Made by a program: the position numbers and the translations under genes. The notes beneath the pieces are model-generated. The model was not told the origin of the DNA and did no database searches. It saw nothing but the letters and a program-made list of their open reading frames with translations. Below, one piece after another: positions 1-8,797 of a DNA stretch of 18,170 nt; the stretch's first letter is position 1, and every line of letters begins with the position of its first letter. Source of the DNA: CAYVBE01 sp964448935 (GTDB lineage Bacteria; Planctomycetota; Brocadiia; SM23-32); NCBI GenBank assembly GCA_964448935.1, contig CAYVBE010000067.1:1-18170 (forward strand), in the 5' to 3' direction.

Positions 1-379
1 CGCATCATGAAGTCCGGCTCGTCCAGGATCACCTTCTGCTTCAGATCATACTGTGTGGTGGTTCTTCCGTAGAGTTCGCGTTCGCCCAGGAAGCGGTTGC
101 GCTCGATCGCCTTGCGCTCCACGCCGCCCTGAGCGAAAACCGTGTTTCTGTGGGTCTCACGCTCGCCGGAGAGCACCGGCAGGAAGGACTTCCCCTGCAC
201 CCACCGGGGGACCTCCATCCCCGCCAGCTCCAGGAGCGTGGGGGCCAGGTCAATCTGCTCGATCATGCATTCCGCGAAGCGCCCCTCCGGGTACCCCGGC
301 GGCATCACCGCAATGAACGGCAGGCGGGTGAGGCAGTCGTAGAGGAACGGATCGTGCTTCTCCACACAGCCGTGCTCGC
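1..379 (-). pseudogene. S1-type sulfatase, C-terminal part in shifted frame (partial at left edge)
   Basis: This is the continuation of the sulfatase that starts at 1261, read one frame over. Adding one base at about 379/380 restores GEHGCVEKHDPFLYDCLTRLP followed by PFIAVMPPGYPEG, a strand of the type IDLAPTLLELAG, and QGKSFLPVL. These are the standard second-half blocks of S1 sulfatases, including the Lys after the DHG motif. No stop codon occurs in this frame down to position 1, so the reading frame is intact apart from the single indel. The C-terminal subdomain continues outside the window. No start codon with a ribosome binding site is evident at the beginning of this piece, so it is unlikely to be translated separately. 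It is classed as pseudogene because of the frame break; if the missing base is an assembly error, this and the piece to the right are one normal gene. Confidence 0.75.
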
Positions 380-1261
380 GGCAAAGTCGCCGTGGTCGGC
401 CGTGAAGATCACCACCGTGTCCCGACTCAGGCCTTCCTGCTCAACCGCGTCCAGCACCCGGCCGAACAGCATGTCGGCGACGCTGACGCCGGAGAGGTAC
501 GCGCGCGCGATGCGCGACCATTTCTCCGGGGCCATGTTCTCCAGGTCGTAGGTTTTGCGGTAGACACGCTCGGTCCACGGCGCCTCTTCCAGGGACGCCT
601 TCGGTGGGGGAGGAAGGTCCAGCCCCGCGTAGTGATAGGCGAAGACGGGCCAGTCCCGGTAGCGCGGGTGGGGCGTGCGGAGGTCCAGGTAGGCGAAGAA
701 CGGGCGCCCGCCGTCGCGGTCCCGCAGGAACTCCACCATCTGCCGCGTGGGCTCGGCGTCCTTTGTGAGTTCAAGATCGTAGTCGTCGGGTATGCGACCG
801 TAGTACTGGCCGCGTATCAGCTCCGGGTCGTCGGTGGTGCGCGGCGGGTCCACGCACTTCTTGGCCGTTTCCCAGTTCATGGGCACGTCGAACCAATCTT
901 CGTAGGCGTCCCATGTGACCAGGTGATTCGGCCCCTTGTGACACAGCTCGTATCCCGCTTCCTTCAGCAGGGGCAGCACGTTGGGCATGTCGCGGGGTAT
1001 CAGGAACAGGTCCGTGCCGCCCACCGGATGCAGCCTGCCCTTGAGCGCGCGCAGGCCGTCCACGTGGGGGTAGCGCCCCGTGAGCATGGTGGACCGGTTG
1101 GGCACGCACTTGGGCATCTGTCCGAAGCAATGGGACACCGTGACACCGCGCGCCGCAGCCCGCTCCACGTTCGGCGTCCGGCAGTAAGGATTGCCGTAGA
1201 CAGGCAGGGCCGTGGCCTTCACCGAATCCACCACGACCATCAAGATGTTGAACTGTCCCAT
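380..1261 (-). CDS. S1-type sulfatase, N-terminal part (frameshifted)
   Basis: Type I sulfatase (alkaline-phosphatase fold), which hydrolyses sulfate esters using a formylglycine made from the active-site Cys. The Cys motif is CVPNRSTMLTGR with Cys at about residue 52; Asn replaces the usual Ser of C-x-P-S-R, but the C-x-P-x-R core is kept. A metal-site Asp lies in VVVDS (about residue 12), and TADHGD lies near residue 290. The start at 1261 is chosen because GGAGG (1270-1274) sits 8 bases upstream and the fold begins at once (MGQFNILMVVVD). No signal peptide is seen, so it is probably cytoplasmic. After about residue 294 the frame is lost: the expected GEHG of DHGDFAGEHG appears only in another frame, which stays open to the window edge. 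The original frame runs on to a stop at 305-307 and would add about 25 unrelated residues. It could be a decayed gene or a consensus error. The family call is firm; the substrate is unknown. Confidence 0.85.
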
Positions 1262-1380
1262 GGCAGCTTCCTCCGCAGTCATTAGCGGAACGCCGGGTAT
1301 GCGCGACACGGTAGAATCCAACGGATTCTTCCACGCTGCTTTAGCAGCCCGCTCACCTGCTCTCCTGTTCGCCTGCTCTG

Positions 1381-1405
1381 CGTCGTCCGGCGCCGCCGGG
1401 CGACG
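1381..1405 (-). terminator. Strong hairpin just downstream of tRNA-Leu
   Basis: CGTCGTCCGGC and GCCGGGCGACG form an 11-base-pair stem (one G-T wobble) around a 3-base loop, starting one base after the encoded CCA of the tRNA. No U-run follows on the minus strand, so it is not a textbook intrinsic terminator. It may act as a GC-rich terminator or as a 3' processing or stability element of the tRNA precursor. The pairing is seen directly; the role is inferred. Confidence 0.45.
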
Positions 1406-1406
1406 C

Positions 1407-1495
1407 TGGTGGGCAAGGGGGGATTCGAACCCCCACGGGGGATGGTCCCCCACTGGATTTTAAGTCCAGAGCGTCTGCCATTCCGCCACTCGCCC
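1407..1495 (-). tRNA. tRNA-Leu (anticodon UAA)
   Basis: A complete class II tRNA reads on the minus strand from 1495 to 1407. The acceptor stem is GGGCGAG paired with CTTGCCC, then discriminator A and an encoded CCA. The D arm has GCGG/CGC. The anticodon stem is CTGGA/TCCAG with loop CTTAAAA, giving anticodon TAA (reads UUA). The long variable arm has its own GGGG/CCCC stem. The T arm is GGGGG-TTCGAAT-CCCCC. The long variable arm fits leucine. It lies between two divergently oriented sulfatase genes, a position that is also typical of genomic-island junctions. Confidence 0.96.
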
Positions 1496-1505
1496 ATGGT
1501 CCCCC

Positions 1506-1535
1506 ATTCTACGGGTCGAGTGGCCTTGTGGTAAA
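1506..1535 (-). promoter_or_regulatory. Candidate sigma70-type promoter for tRNA-Leu
   Basis: On the minus strand TTTACC (1530-1535, four of six -35 bases) is followed by an 18-base spacer and TAGAAT (1506-1511, five of six -10 bases). The tRNA 5' end lies 10 bases beyond the -10 box, which is the expected short leader for a tRNA gene. Found by eye only. Confidence 0.45.
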
Positions 1536-1597
1536 GCAGAAACCCCGCGCGCCGGCAGCGTGAGCGGGCAATCCTGGTGGAAATCTACGCGCCCACC

Positions 1598-1624
1598 TTG
1601 ACGGCGACAGAGGGATGGGATAAT
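1598..1624 (+). promoter_or_regulatory. Candidate sigma70-type promoter for the sulfatase/glycosidase operon
   Basis: TTGACG (1598-1603, five of six -35 bases), a 15-base spacer and GATAAT (1619-1624, five of six -10 bases) lie upstream of the ATG at 1657, which would give a leader of about 25 bases. The spacer is shorter than ideal. An 8-base palindrome ACACGTGT (1626-1633) sits at the predicted transcription start and could be a small operator, but that is speculation. Together with the tRNA and its promoter, this accounts for the non-coding stretch 1262-1656. Confidence 0.45.
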
Positions 1625-1656
1625 TTACACGTGTCACAGTCAGGGAGCGGCAAGAG

Positions 1657-2961
1657 ATGGAACGCCCGAACGTAGTCCTTTTTGTAACGCACGATACCGG
1701 ACGCTGGGTCTCGCCTTACGGGCTGGACACGGTGCACACGCCCAACTGCGAGCGCCTGGCCGCACAGAGTGTGCGCTTCACCAACAGCTACTGCACGGCG
1801 CCCCTGTGCAGCCCCAGCCGCGCCGCGCTGGTGACCGGGCGATACCCGCACCAGAACGGCGTGATGGGCCTGACGGGCCGGTGGACCGGCGCGTTCCGGT
1901 TTTTCGAGGGGGAACAGCACGCGGCGCAGATTTTCCGCGACGCGGGCTACGAGTCCGTGCTCTGCGGATTCGAGCACGAAGCGCCGTTCTGGGAAGAAGT
2001 CGGCTTCCATCGGGCCATCTCCGGGCCGGGCGGCTGGTACAACGGCGGCGGGGACCTGCTGGAGCACGGACAGGAGATCGAGAAGTGGCTGGGGCAGCGC
2101 GACGCGGAGCGCCCGTTCTATCTCCAGATAGGCTGCGGCGAGACTCATCGCAACTGGGGCGCCGGCGAAGTGCCCGCGGACGATTCACTTGGCGTGACGG
2201 TCCCGCCATATCTCCACGACATGCCGGAGGTGCGTGAGGAAATTGCGCAGTTCCAGGGCTCCATCCGGCGTCTGGACGAGGGGCTGGGGCGGATCCTGGC
2301 CGCCTTCGATCGCTCCGGGCTGGCCGAGGACACGATCTTCGTCTTCACCACGGACCACGGGGTGGACCTGCCGCGCGCCAAGGGCACATTCTACGATCCC
2401 GGCATCGGCGTTTTCCTGTTCATGCGGTATCCCGGCTGGGGCGAGGGTCGCGTCGCGGATGAACTGATCAGCAACGTGGACGTGCTGCCCACGCTGCTGG
2501 AAGCCTGCGGCATTGAAGTGCCGGACAACGTGGCCGGCCGCAGCTTCCTGCCCCTTCTGGAAGGGCGCGACTACGCCGAAAATGCCCACGTTTTCGCCGA
2601 GAAGACCTACCACGACACCTACGATCCGACGCGCGCCGTGTGCGACAGCCGCTTCAAATACATCCGTTACTTCGAGGTGTGCATCTTCCAGGACCTGCGC
2701 CTGGCCACCGAGACCCGCCGGCACCAGATCAAGCCCGGCTGGCGCCGCCGGACCGTCGAGGAACTCTACGACCTGGAGCGAGATCCGAACGAATTCCACG
2801 ATCTCTCCGACGACCCCGCCCACGCCGAAGTGCTGAAGGACATGCGCGCCACACTGCTGGACTGGATGCAGCGCACGGACGATCCGCTGCTGGAGGGCCC
2901 GGTCTCCAGCCCCTTCCACCGCGAGCAACTGGAGCAATTCCTCGAATCCGCGAAGGAGTGA
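1657..2961 (+). CDS. Sulfatase, heparan N-sulfatase-like (S1 family)
   Basis: This S1 sulfatase of 434 residues hydrolyses a sulfate ester or sulfamate. The formylglycine motif is LCSPSRAALVTGR with Cys51. The N-terminal HDTGR (His12-Asp13) replaces the usual Asp-Asp pair, as I recall for bacterial relatives of sulfamidase (SGSH). HQNGVMGL after the Cys motif, DHG at 233-235 and PRAKGTFYDPG at about 239-249 also resemble SGSH. The C-terminal LYDLERDPNEFHDLSDDP is the standard sulfatase tail. Length is normal for the family. No signal peptide is present: the protein begins directly with the first strand (MERPNVVLFV), so it is probably cytoplasmic. It is the first gene of the plus-strand series, behind a candidate promoter, and 123 bases separate it from the GH106 gene. 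A modest SD-like GGGAG lies upstream of the ATG. Family placement is confident; N-sulfamidase activity is not, because related bacterial enzymes act on several sugars. Confidence 0.92.
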   Translation: MERPNVVLFVTHDTGRWVSPYGLDTVHTPNCERLAAQSVRFTNSYCTAPLCSPSRAALVTGRYPHQNGVMGLTGRWTGAFRFFEGEQHAAQIFRDAGYESVLCGFEHEAPFWEEVGFHRAISGPGGWYNGGGDLLEHGQEIEKWLGQRDAERPFYLQIGCGETHRNWGAGEVPADDSLGVTVPPYLHDMPEVREEIAQFQGSIRRLDEGLGRILAAFDRSGLAEDTIFVFTTDHGVDLPRAKGTFYDPGIGVFLFMRYPGWGEGRVADELISNVDVLPTLLEACGIEVPDNVAGRSFLPLLEGRDYAENAHVFAEKTYHDTYDPTRAVCDSRFKYIRYFEVCIFQDLRLATETRRHQIKPGWRRRTVEELYDLERDPNEFHDLSDDPAHAEVLKDMRATLLDWMQRTDDPLLEGPVSSPFHREQLEQFLESAKE

Positions 2962-3005
2962 TCTTGCTGCCCGGACCGCCTCGTGTCGTGTTGGTAAGTA
3001 CTATC

Positions 3006-3046
3006 GCCGGGATGCCGGCTACGGCGCCGGGCTCGGAGATCCCGGC
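3006..3046. repeat. Inverted repeat between sulfatase and GH106 gene
   Basis: GCCGGGAT (3006-3013) and ATCCCGGC (3039-3046) are perfect inverted arms around a 25-base GC-rich loop in the 123-base gap. No T-run follows. It may form an mRNA stem-loop that separates or stabilises transcripts of the two genes. Confidence 0.35.
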
Positions 3047-3084
3047 ATACGGCGGCAGGGCCCGTGGCAGAAAAGGAGATGGCT

Positions 3085-6000
3085 GTGCAAGCTGAAGAAG
3101 TAGAGAACGGCACGGGCAAAACCAGACACCGTATCATCGCCGTCCTGCTGGCGGCCTGCACGTTCGCGGCGGCCGCTTCCAACCGTCCCGCTTCGGCCTA
3201 CGATCTCGGTGAGTCGTTCCGGAGTCCCCCGCCCGAGTATCGCCCGATGGCGTGGTATTTCTGGAACGGCGGGCATGTCTCGCGAGATGGGTTGACGAAA
3301 GACCTCGACGACATGCGTGCGACAGGCATCGGCGGCGGCATGGTGATGCACGTCGCCAGCCTCACGCGGGGTGGGCCGGTGGAGTTCTTGTCTGGCGAGT
3401 GGCGGGCGCTGATGGCCCACATGTTCCGGGAAGCCGCCCGGAACAGCCTGCGGTTCGGCGTGCACAACTGCCCCGGCTACAGCTCCTCGGGCGGGCCGTG
3501 GGTCCCCGTCGAGCAGTCCATGAAGTCGCTGGGATGGACGGAAACACCGGTGACCGGTCCCGGACGGCGGAAGGTCCGTCTGCCACGCCCCCCGGCCAGA
3601 CTGGACTTCTACCGCGACGTCGCCGTGCTCGCCTATCCCGAAAGGAAGGGCGGCGGCGATCTGCTGCGCCGACACCGGGAGGCGGTTTCGGTGAAGTCCG
3701 GAGGCCGGGCGCTCGAACTCGACAAGCTGACCGACCGCAACCCGGCAACCGACCTCGTCGTCGCCACCTCGGTAGCGGTGACCGTCGCTTTCGCGGAGCC
3801 GGTGACGGTCTGCGCCGCGCTCTGGGGCGGGCGCGGGGCCGGAAAGGACGCCGCGGGGACGCTCTCGTATGTTGACGAGACAGGGGCGGCAACGAAAATC
3901 GCTCGATTCGCCTTCGCCCGCCGGTCGGCGATGAATAAGACGGCCAACTTCACGCCGGTCACGGCGCGTTCGTTCCGGTTCGAGTTCGACGAGTCGTACC
4001 GGCAGTCACGCGAAACCCGGCTTGCGGAGCTGGGCCTGTTCACCTCGCCACTGATTGCCGATCCCGCATGGAAGGCCCATTTCGCCAGCCAGTTGCACGC
4101 GACAGACCCCGACTGGCAGCAGCTCCATGAACTCGCCGGGAAAGCCGACCCGCCCGGATCGGCGCCCGAGGGGCTGCCCGCCGTGCCGTCCGCCGGCGAC
4201 GTACTCGACCTCACCGAGTTTCTGGGGCCGGACGGCACGCTCGACTGGGACGCACCGCCCGGCGACTGGACCGTGATCCGTTTCGGAATGACCACGAACG
4301 GCAAGGGGCCGCATCCGGCGCCGCCCACCGGCTCGGCGAGCCTCGAGTGCGACAAGCTTGACGGGCGGGCCATGCGCGCGCATCTGGAGAGCTACATCGG
4401 CCGGCTGGCCGAGGATGCCGGGCCGCTGGCCGGCGGGAGCTTCCGCTTCTCGGAGATAGACAGCTACGAGGTGGGCTTCCAGAACTGGACGGCCCGGATG
4501 CCTGAGAAGTTCCGGGCCCTGCGCGGCTACGAGATCGGACCGTGGATGGTAACTCTGGCCGCGCGCCCGCTGAACAGCCTCCAGGAGTCGGACCGTTTCC
4601 TCTGGGACTTCCGGCGCACGGTGCTGGACCTGTTCGCCGATGAATACTACGGGGTTTTCAACAGCTTTCTGGACGAGCGCGGCATGCTCTCCTACGCCGA
4701 GGCGTACGGCCCTCAGGTCTTTGAATCCTCCCGGTGCGGCGGGCGCGTGGACGTGCCGATGGCCGAGGTCTGGTGGGGTGAGCCCGACGAGAACGCGACG
4801 CGCACCATGGGGCGGGTGCAGGGATATTGCCGGGGCGCGCACGCTGCCAATACTTACGGCCGCCGGATCGTGGCCTGCGAGGCGTTTTCGACCGGCCCCC
4901 CTGACGCCGGCTGGCGCAACCATCCCCGCGCGATGAAAATGCGGGCCGACGGAATGTTCCTGTCCGGGATCAATCAGCTCATCTTCCACGCCTATTGCCA
5001 CCAGGCATATGACGCGGCGCCGGGCCAGACCATGTCGGTCTGGGGCAGTCAGTTCGGCCGCCATGTCACCTGGTGGCCGATCTCCCGGGGCTGGCATGAC
5101 TACCTGGCGCGATGCCAGTTCCTGCTCCGGCAGGGGGGCAGCCGCAGCGACATCGCCCGCCATCTCGGAGAGCAGGCGCCGGAAAGGCCGTGGATGCCCG
5201 GCGTGACGCCGGCAGGTTACCGCACCGATCAGATCAACACCGAAGTGATCGTCAGGGACATGTCCGTCCGCGACGGCAAGCTCGTCCTGCCCCACGGCGC
5301 CGAATACAGCCTGCTCTATCTTGAGCAGGTCATGATGCGCCCGGAGCTGGCCAGGAAGATCGAGTCGCTCGTCAGAAAGGGGGCGACGGTCGTAGGCCCC
5401 CGGCCCGCCCGGACGCCCGGCCTCCACAACTGGCGAGAAGCCGACGCCGAGGTAAAGGCCATAGGCGACCGCGTCTGGGGCGATTGCGACGGAAAGAGGG
5501 TGACCGAACATCGCTACGGCAAAGGACGCGTATTCTGGGGCAGGCCGGTCGCAGAAGTGCTCGCGTCGCTCGGCGCGAGGCCCGATTTTGAGTGCGAACC
5601 GGGCCCACTCGGCTGGATCCACCGGGTGGCCGATGGGCTGGATATCTACCTTGTGGTCAACGGGTCGAAGCCCATCAGCACCGAAGGCGTCTTCCGCGTC
5701 ACGGGACGGATGCCGGAACTCTGGGACCCGATGACCGGTCAGATCACTCGCCCCCGCGCCTTCTCCGTTGCCGACGACGGGCGCACGCGGGTGACCCTGG
5801 ACCTGCCGGCCGACGGAACGGTCTTCGTGGTATTCCGCGAGGACGGCCCGGCGGACCTGCCGGCGGCGCTCGACCCGGCGACAATCGAGGCGGCGGCGAA
5901 GATCGCGGGGCCGTGGGACGTCTCTTTCCAGCCCGGACGCGGCGCTCCTGCGCACGCTCGTTTCGACTGCTTGCTCTCATGGCCGGAGCACGACGACGCG

Positions 6001-6486
6001 GGGATACGGTATTTCTCCGGAATCGCTACGTATTGCAAGACGTTCGAAGTTCAGCCGGGAACGATAGAGGCGGGCGGGCGGCTTCTCCTTGATCTGGGGA
6101 AGCTGGCCGATGTGGCGCGCGTGCGGCTCAACGGCAGGGAGGCGGGTTACGTCTGGGCGCGTCCGGCGCGGGTGGAGATCACGAAGCTCGTCCGGCCCGG
6201 TGAGAATCGGCTGGAGATCGAGGTGGCCAACCGGTGGATCAACCGGCTGATCGGCGACGAACAGTTCCCCGACGACGTCCAATGGGAGCGCGCGCCGCAC
6301 TTCGGTTCGACGGGCTACGCGCTGGCGAAGGTGCCCGATTGGTTTCCCGACCTGAGCGGACGCGGTGAACCGCGCCGCATCGCCTTCCCCTTTTTCAAGC
6401 ACTACACCAGGGACGACCCGCTCGTCCCATCCGGCCTGCTCGGCCCGGTCACGTTGTGCCGAGCCTCGGGAGCGGAGACGAACTGA
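3085..6486 (+). CDS. GH106-type alpha-L-rhamnosidase, secreted
   Basis: Large exported glycoside hydrolase (about 1130 residues, normal for GH106), expected to remove alpha-L-rhamnose from glycans. A Sec signal peptide (KTRHR, then a hydrophobic stretch, cleavage near ASA|YDL at about residue 38) leads into the GH106 opening: PPPEYRPMAWYFWNGG, TKDLDDMRATGIGGG, then HNCPGYSSSGGPW. Further family blocks are EIDSYEVGFQNWT (about 458-470), AEAYG (about 539) and ACEAFSTGP (about 598), which carry conserved carboxylates. A C-terminal beta-sandwich (about 940-1070) with VRLNGREAGYVW and RPGENRLEIEVANRWINRL resembles GH2-type sugar-binding domains. GTG 3085 is chosen because AAAGGAG (3072-3078) ends 6 bases before it; ATG 3079 abuts that site and GTG 3064 has only weak SD. 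The GH127-like gene follows 97 bases later. The family is confident; the exact linkage is not known. Confidence 0.9.
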   Translation: MQAEEVENGTGKTRHRIIAVLLAACTFAAAASNRPASAYDLGESFRSPPPEYRPMAWYFWNGGHVSRDGLTKDLDDMRATGIGGGMVMHVASLTRGGPVEFLSGEWRALMAHMFREAARNSLRFGVHNCPGYSSSGGPWVPVEQSMKSLGWTETPVTGPGRRKVRLPRPPARLDFYRDVAVLAYPERKGGGDLLRRHREAVSVKSGGRALELDKLTDRNPATDLVVATSVAVTVAFAEPVTVCAALWGGRGAGKDAAGTLSYVDETGAATKIARFAFARRSAMNKTANFTPVTARSFRFEFDESYRQSRETRLAELGLFTSPLIADPAWKAHFASQLHATDPDWQQLHELAGKADPPGSAPEGLPAVPSAGDVLDLTEFLGPDGTLDWDAPPGDWTVIRFGMTTNGKGPHPAPPTGSASLECDKLDGRAMRAHLESYIGRLAEDAGPLAGGSFRFSEIDSYEVGFQNWTARMPEKFRALRGYEIGPWMVTLAARPLNSLQESDRFLWDFRRTVLDLFADEYYGVFNSFLDERGMLSYAEAYGPQVFESSRCGGRVDVPMAEVWWGEPDENATRTMGRVQGYCRGAHAANTYGRRIVACEAFSTGPPDAGWRNHPRAMKMRADGMFLSGINQLIFHAYCHQAYDAAPGQTMSVWGSQFGRHVTWWPISRGWHDYLARCQFLLRQGGSRSDIARHLGEQAPERPWMPGVTPAGYRTDQINTEVIVRDMSVRDGKLVLPHGAEYSLLYLEQVMMRPELARKIESLVRKGATVVGPRPARTPGLHNWREADAEVKAIGDRVWGDCDGKRVTEHRYGKGRVFWGRPVAEVLASLGARPDFECEPGPLGWIHRVADGLDIYLVVNGSKPISTEGVFRVTGRMPELWDPMTGQITRPRAFSVADDGRTRVTLDLPADGTVFVVFREDGPADLPAALDPATIEAAAKIAGPWDVSFQPGRGAPAHARFDCLLSWPEHDDAGIRYFSGIATYCKTFEVQPGTIEAGGRLLLDLGKLADVARVRLNGREAGYVWARPARVEITKLVRPGENRLEIEVANRWINRLIGDEQFPDDVQWERAPHFGSTGYALAKVPDWFPDLSGRGEPRRIAFPFFKHYTRDDPLVPSGLLGPVTLCRASGAETN

Positions 6487-6583
6487 TGGGCGAACGTGAG
6501 CCAGGGACCATGGCGCAGAATGGCTAAACAGTGGCCCAGGCGAACTTCCAGATTCTGAGCAGCACGGCAACAAGGAGAAAACC

Positions 6584-8776
6584 GTGAACAGCCCCATGCA
6601 CACCATCATGGCCGCGACGCTGCTGGCAGCCTCCGTGCTGGCCGGCGGTGCGGCGGAAGTCATCCGACCCGACGTCGGCGAACCGACGCGCGACCGGGCT
6701 CACTACCAGCGGCCCGAAGATCCACCGGGACGCACCGCGTTCCTGCGGCTTCCGGTGGGCGTGGTCCGGCCCGAGGGGTGGCTGCGGGACTGGTGCGAGG
6801 CGACGCGGGACGGCGTCCTCGGCCATCCCTACGACTACCCGCCGCCGGAATGCGCACAGGTTTACGGCAAAGGGTGGACCGGAGTTGATCTTCCGGGTTC
6901 CAAAGGCGCTCGCGGCCACGGCGCCCATTGGCCGGCCGAGCAGTGCGCCACCTGGTTCGAGGGCGCCATCAAACTGGGCGCCATCCTTGAGGACGAGGCC
7001 CTCGTGAACCGGATCAAAGAGCGTCTCCTCGTGGTTGCCGAAAACGTGCAGAAGGCCCCCGAGGACAGCTTCCTGTTCTACTGGTGGACCAGCAATGCCT
7101 ATCCGTGGTCTCCCAAGGGAACGCCGAACAAGCCCGGTTACTTCGACCAGTATTACTCGTGCGGCAACCTGGGAACGGCCATGGCGGCCGGGTACGAAGT
7201 CACCGGCGACCGGCGCATTCTCAAAGCCATGGAGACCGCCTACAGCAGACAGTGGCGCGAACGTCCGGACCGCGGCAGCGTCGGGTCCACCAACGGGGAG
7301 GCGATCCTGAGGGCCTGGGCCGCCAGCGGCTCGCCGACGCTCGCGAAGGTTGCCCGGCAGTTAATTGAGAACACCAATGCGGGTCTGGAATGGCATTTCA
7401 AACACCACAAAGGCCCCAGGACGGGGAACCTGCTCGGCTTTGAGAATCGCACCCACACCGCCTCCTTCCTCTACGGCCGCATCTGCTCCACCCGCACCTC
7501 GCCGTGGCACGATTACACGCTGAAAACGATCGAGGCCAACGAGCGCATCTTCCGTGCGGTCGAGCAGTACTACATGCTGCCCAGCGGCGCCATGCAGGGC
7601 GACGAGGTGGCGCGCGGCATCGGCGCCTACAAAGGCAACGAGAGCTGCACGAACATGCAGGTCCGGTGGACGGCGGATCTGCTGCGCATTGGCGGCCGCG
7701 GCTACTACGGAGACCGCAGCGAGGAATGCTTCTTCAACTTCCTGCCGTCCTGCTGGACGCGGGACATGCAGGGCTACACGTATTTCTCCAGGTTGAACAA
7801 TCATGCCGCATCGAACATGCAGGGCCAACGGTACAAACCGCTGCACGGGACGCTCTGTTGTCCGGGGCAGATGGCCAAGGCCATGGCCTCCTTCGTCCAG
7901 AACATGTGGATGGCCACCCGGGACAACGGGTTGGCGTGGACGGCTTACGGGCCGTGCGCGGTCCGGGCGCGGGCCGGCGACGGCGACGGGATATGGGTGG
8001 ACCTGCGCAGCACCACGGCCTATCCCTTCGAGGAGACCGTCGCCCTCGATGTGGACCCTCAGGAAGCGGCGACGTTCCCGCTGCTGTTCCGCGTGCCGCA
8101 GTGGTGCGAGGGGTTCGAAGTGGAGGTGAACGGCAAACCGGCGGCCGCGACGCCGGATAAGGGCTTCGTGACCATCCGCCGGGAGTGGAAGCACGGCGAC
8201 AGGGTGAGACTGCACCTGCCGATGGCGCCGCGCGTCCACGTGGCGCGGGAGCTGGAGGGCGCGCCGTTCGCCGCGGTCTTCTACGGCCCGCTGCACTTCG
8301 GCCTGCCGGTGGAAAAGGACGGGAGGATGGACCCGGATGCACAATGGAAGTTCGCCCTCGACGCGCCGGAGGGCGCGGAAGCGCAGTGGAAGCTCGAACG
8401 CCGGCCCATGCCGGAGGACTGGGACTGGCCGCTCGAAGCCCCCCTGACACTCTCGGTCACCGCCGTCGAGGCCGATTGGGAGCCGGTCCTGCGCAAAGCG
8501 CACGACGTGGCCGAGGAACTCAAGCGCCGGGATAACATCGTCACCTACACCCAGAACGACGTGACCTGCCTGCCGGCCGATCCGTTCCCGGACGCCGAAC
8601 CGACCGTCATCAAACTGGTCCCGTACGGCTGCACGCTGTACCGGGTCTCGATGTTCCCCATCACGTCCCGCACGGCCCCGAGGATCGCGGTGCCCAACCC
8701 GGACCCGGCTTTGGATGCCCCGTTGTTCATCGGGGAGTCGGAGTTTAACAAGAAGGTCCGCGAGTCGGAGTCATAG
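6584..8776 (+). CDS. GH127-like beta-L-arabinofuranosidase (DUF1680-type), secreted
   Basis: A 730-residue protein of the GH127/DUF1680 superfamily, expected to cleave terminal L-arabinofuranose or a related sugar. The start is GTG 6584, with AAGGAG (6572-6577) 6 bases upstream. The N-terminus MNSPMHTIMAATLLAASVLAGGAA is a signal peptide with few basic residues. Early FLRLPVGVVRPEGWLRDW matches the family opening, and an alpha/alpha barrel spans roughly residues 60-440. The zinc/nucleophile site known from HypBA1 (Glu-x-Cys plus a Cys-Cys pair) is visible: Glu353-Ser-Cys355 in GNESCTNMQVRW and Cys425-Cys426 in GTLCCPG. A C-terminal beta-sandwich (about 450-730) holds LLFRVPQWCEGFEVEVNG, also typical. 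The catalytic site therefore looks intact. The next gene, GH26 copy A, follows after 34 bases, so co-transcription is likely. It could belong to one of the split-off sister families of GH127; fine substrate choice is unresolved. Confidence 0.87.
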   Translation: MNSPMHTIMAATLLAASVLAGGAAEVIRPDVGEPTRDRAHYQRPEDPPGRTAFLRLPVGVVRPEGWLRDWCEATRDGVLGHPYDYPPPECAQVYGKGWTGVDLPGSKGARGHGAHWPAEQCATWFEGAIKLGAILEDEALVNRIKERLLVVAENVQKAPEDSFLFYWWTSNAYPWSPKGTPNKPGYFDQYYSCGNLGTAMAAGYEVTGDRRILKAMETAYSRQWRERPDRGSVGSTNGEAILRAWAASGSPTLAKVARQLIENTNAGLEWHFKHHKGPRTGNLLGFENRTHTASFLYGRICSTRTSPWHDYTLKTIEANERIFRAVEQYYMLPSGAMQGDEVARGIGAYKGNESCTNMQVRWTADLLRIGGRGYYGDRSEECFFNFLPSCWTRDMQGYTYFSRLNNHAASNMQGQRYKPLHGTLCCPGQMAKAMASFVQNMWMATRDNGLAWTAYGPCAVRARAGDGDGIWVDLRSTTAYPFEETVALDVDPQEAATFPLLFRVPQWCEGFEVEVNGKPAAATPDKGFVTIRREWKHGDRVRLHLPMAPRVHVARELEGAPFAAVFYGPLHFGLPVEKDGRMDPDAQWKFALDAPEGAEAQWKLERRPMPEDWDWPLEAPLTLSVTAVEADWEPVLRKAHDVAEELKRRDNIVTYTQNDVTCLPADPFPDAEPTVIKLVPYGCTLYRVSMFPITSRTAPRIAVPNPDPALDAPLFIGESEFNKKVRESES

Positions 8777-8797
8777 AGTACGGCATGGGATAAGGCT

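Noticed and set aside
4006..5955. A 649-codon open frame on the minus strand opposite the GH106 gene
   Set aside because: High-GC coding DNA often leaves an antisense frame open. The translation has no recognisable domain, while the plus strand encodes a full GH106 protein.
6487..6583. Possible promoter or terminator in the gap between the GH106 and GH127-like genes
   Set aside because: No convincing -35/-10 pair, stem with T-run or conserved box could be seen; only the AAGGAG ribosome binding site is clear.
7361..8503. A 380-codon minus-strand open frame opposite the GH127-like gene
   Set aside because: Shadow of the plus-strand gene, with no start context or domain.
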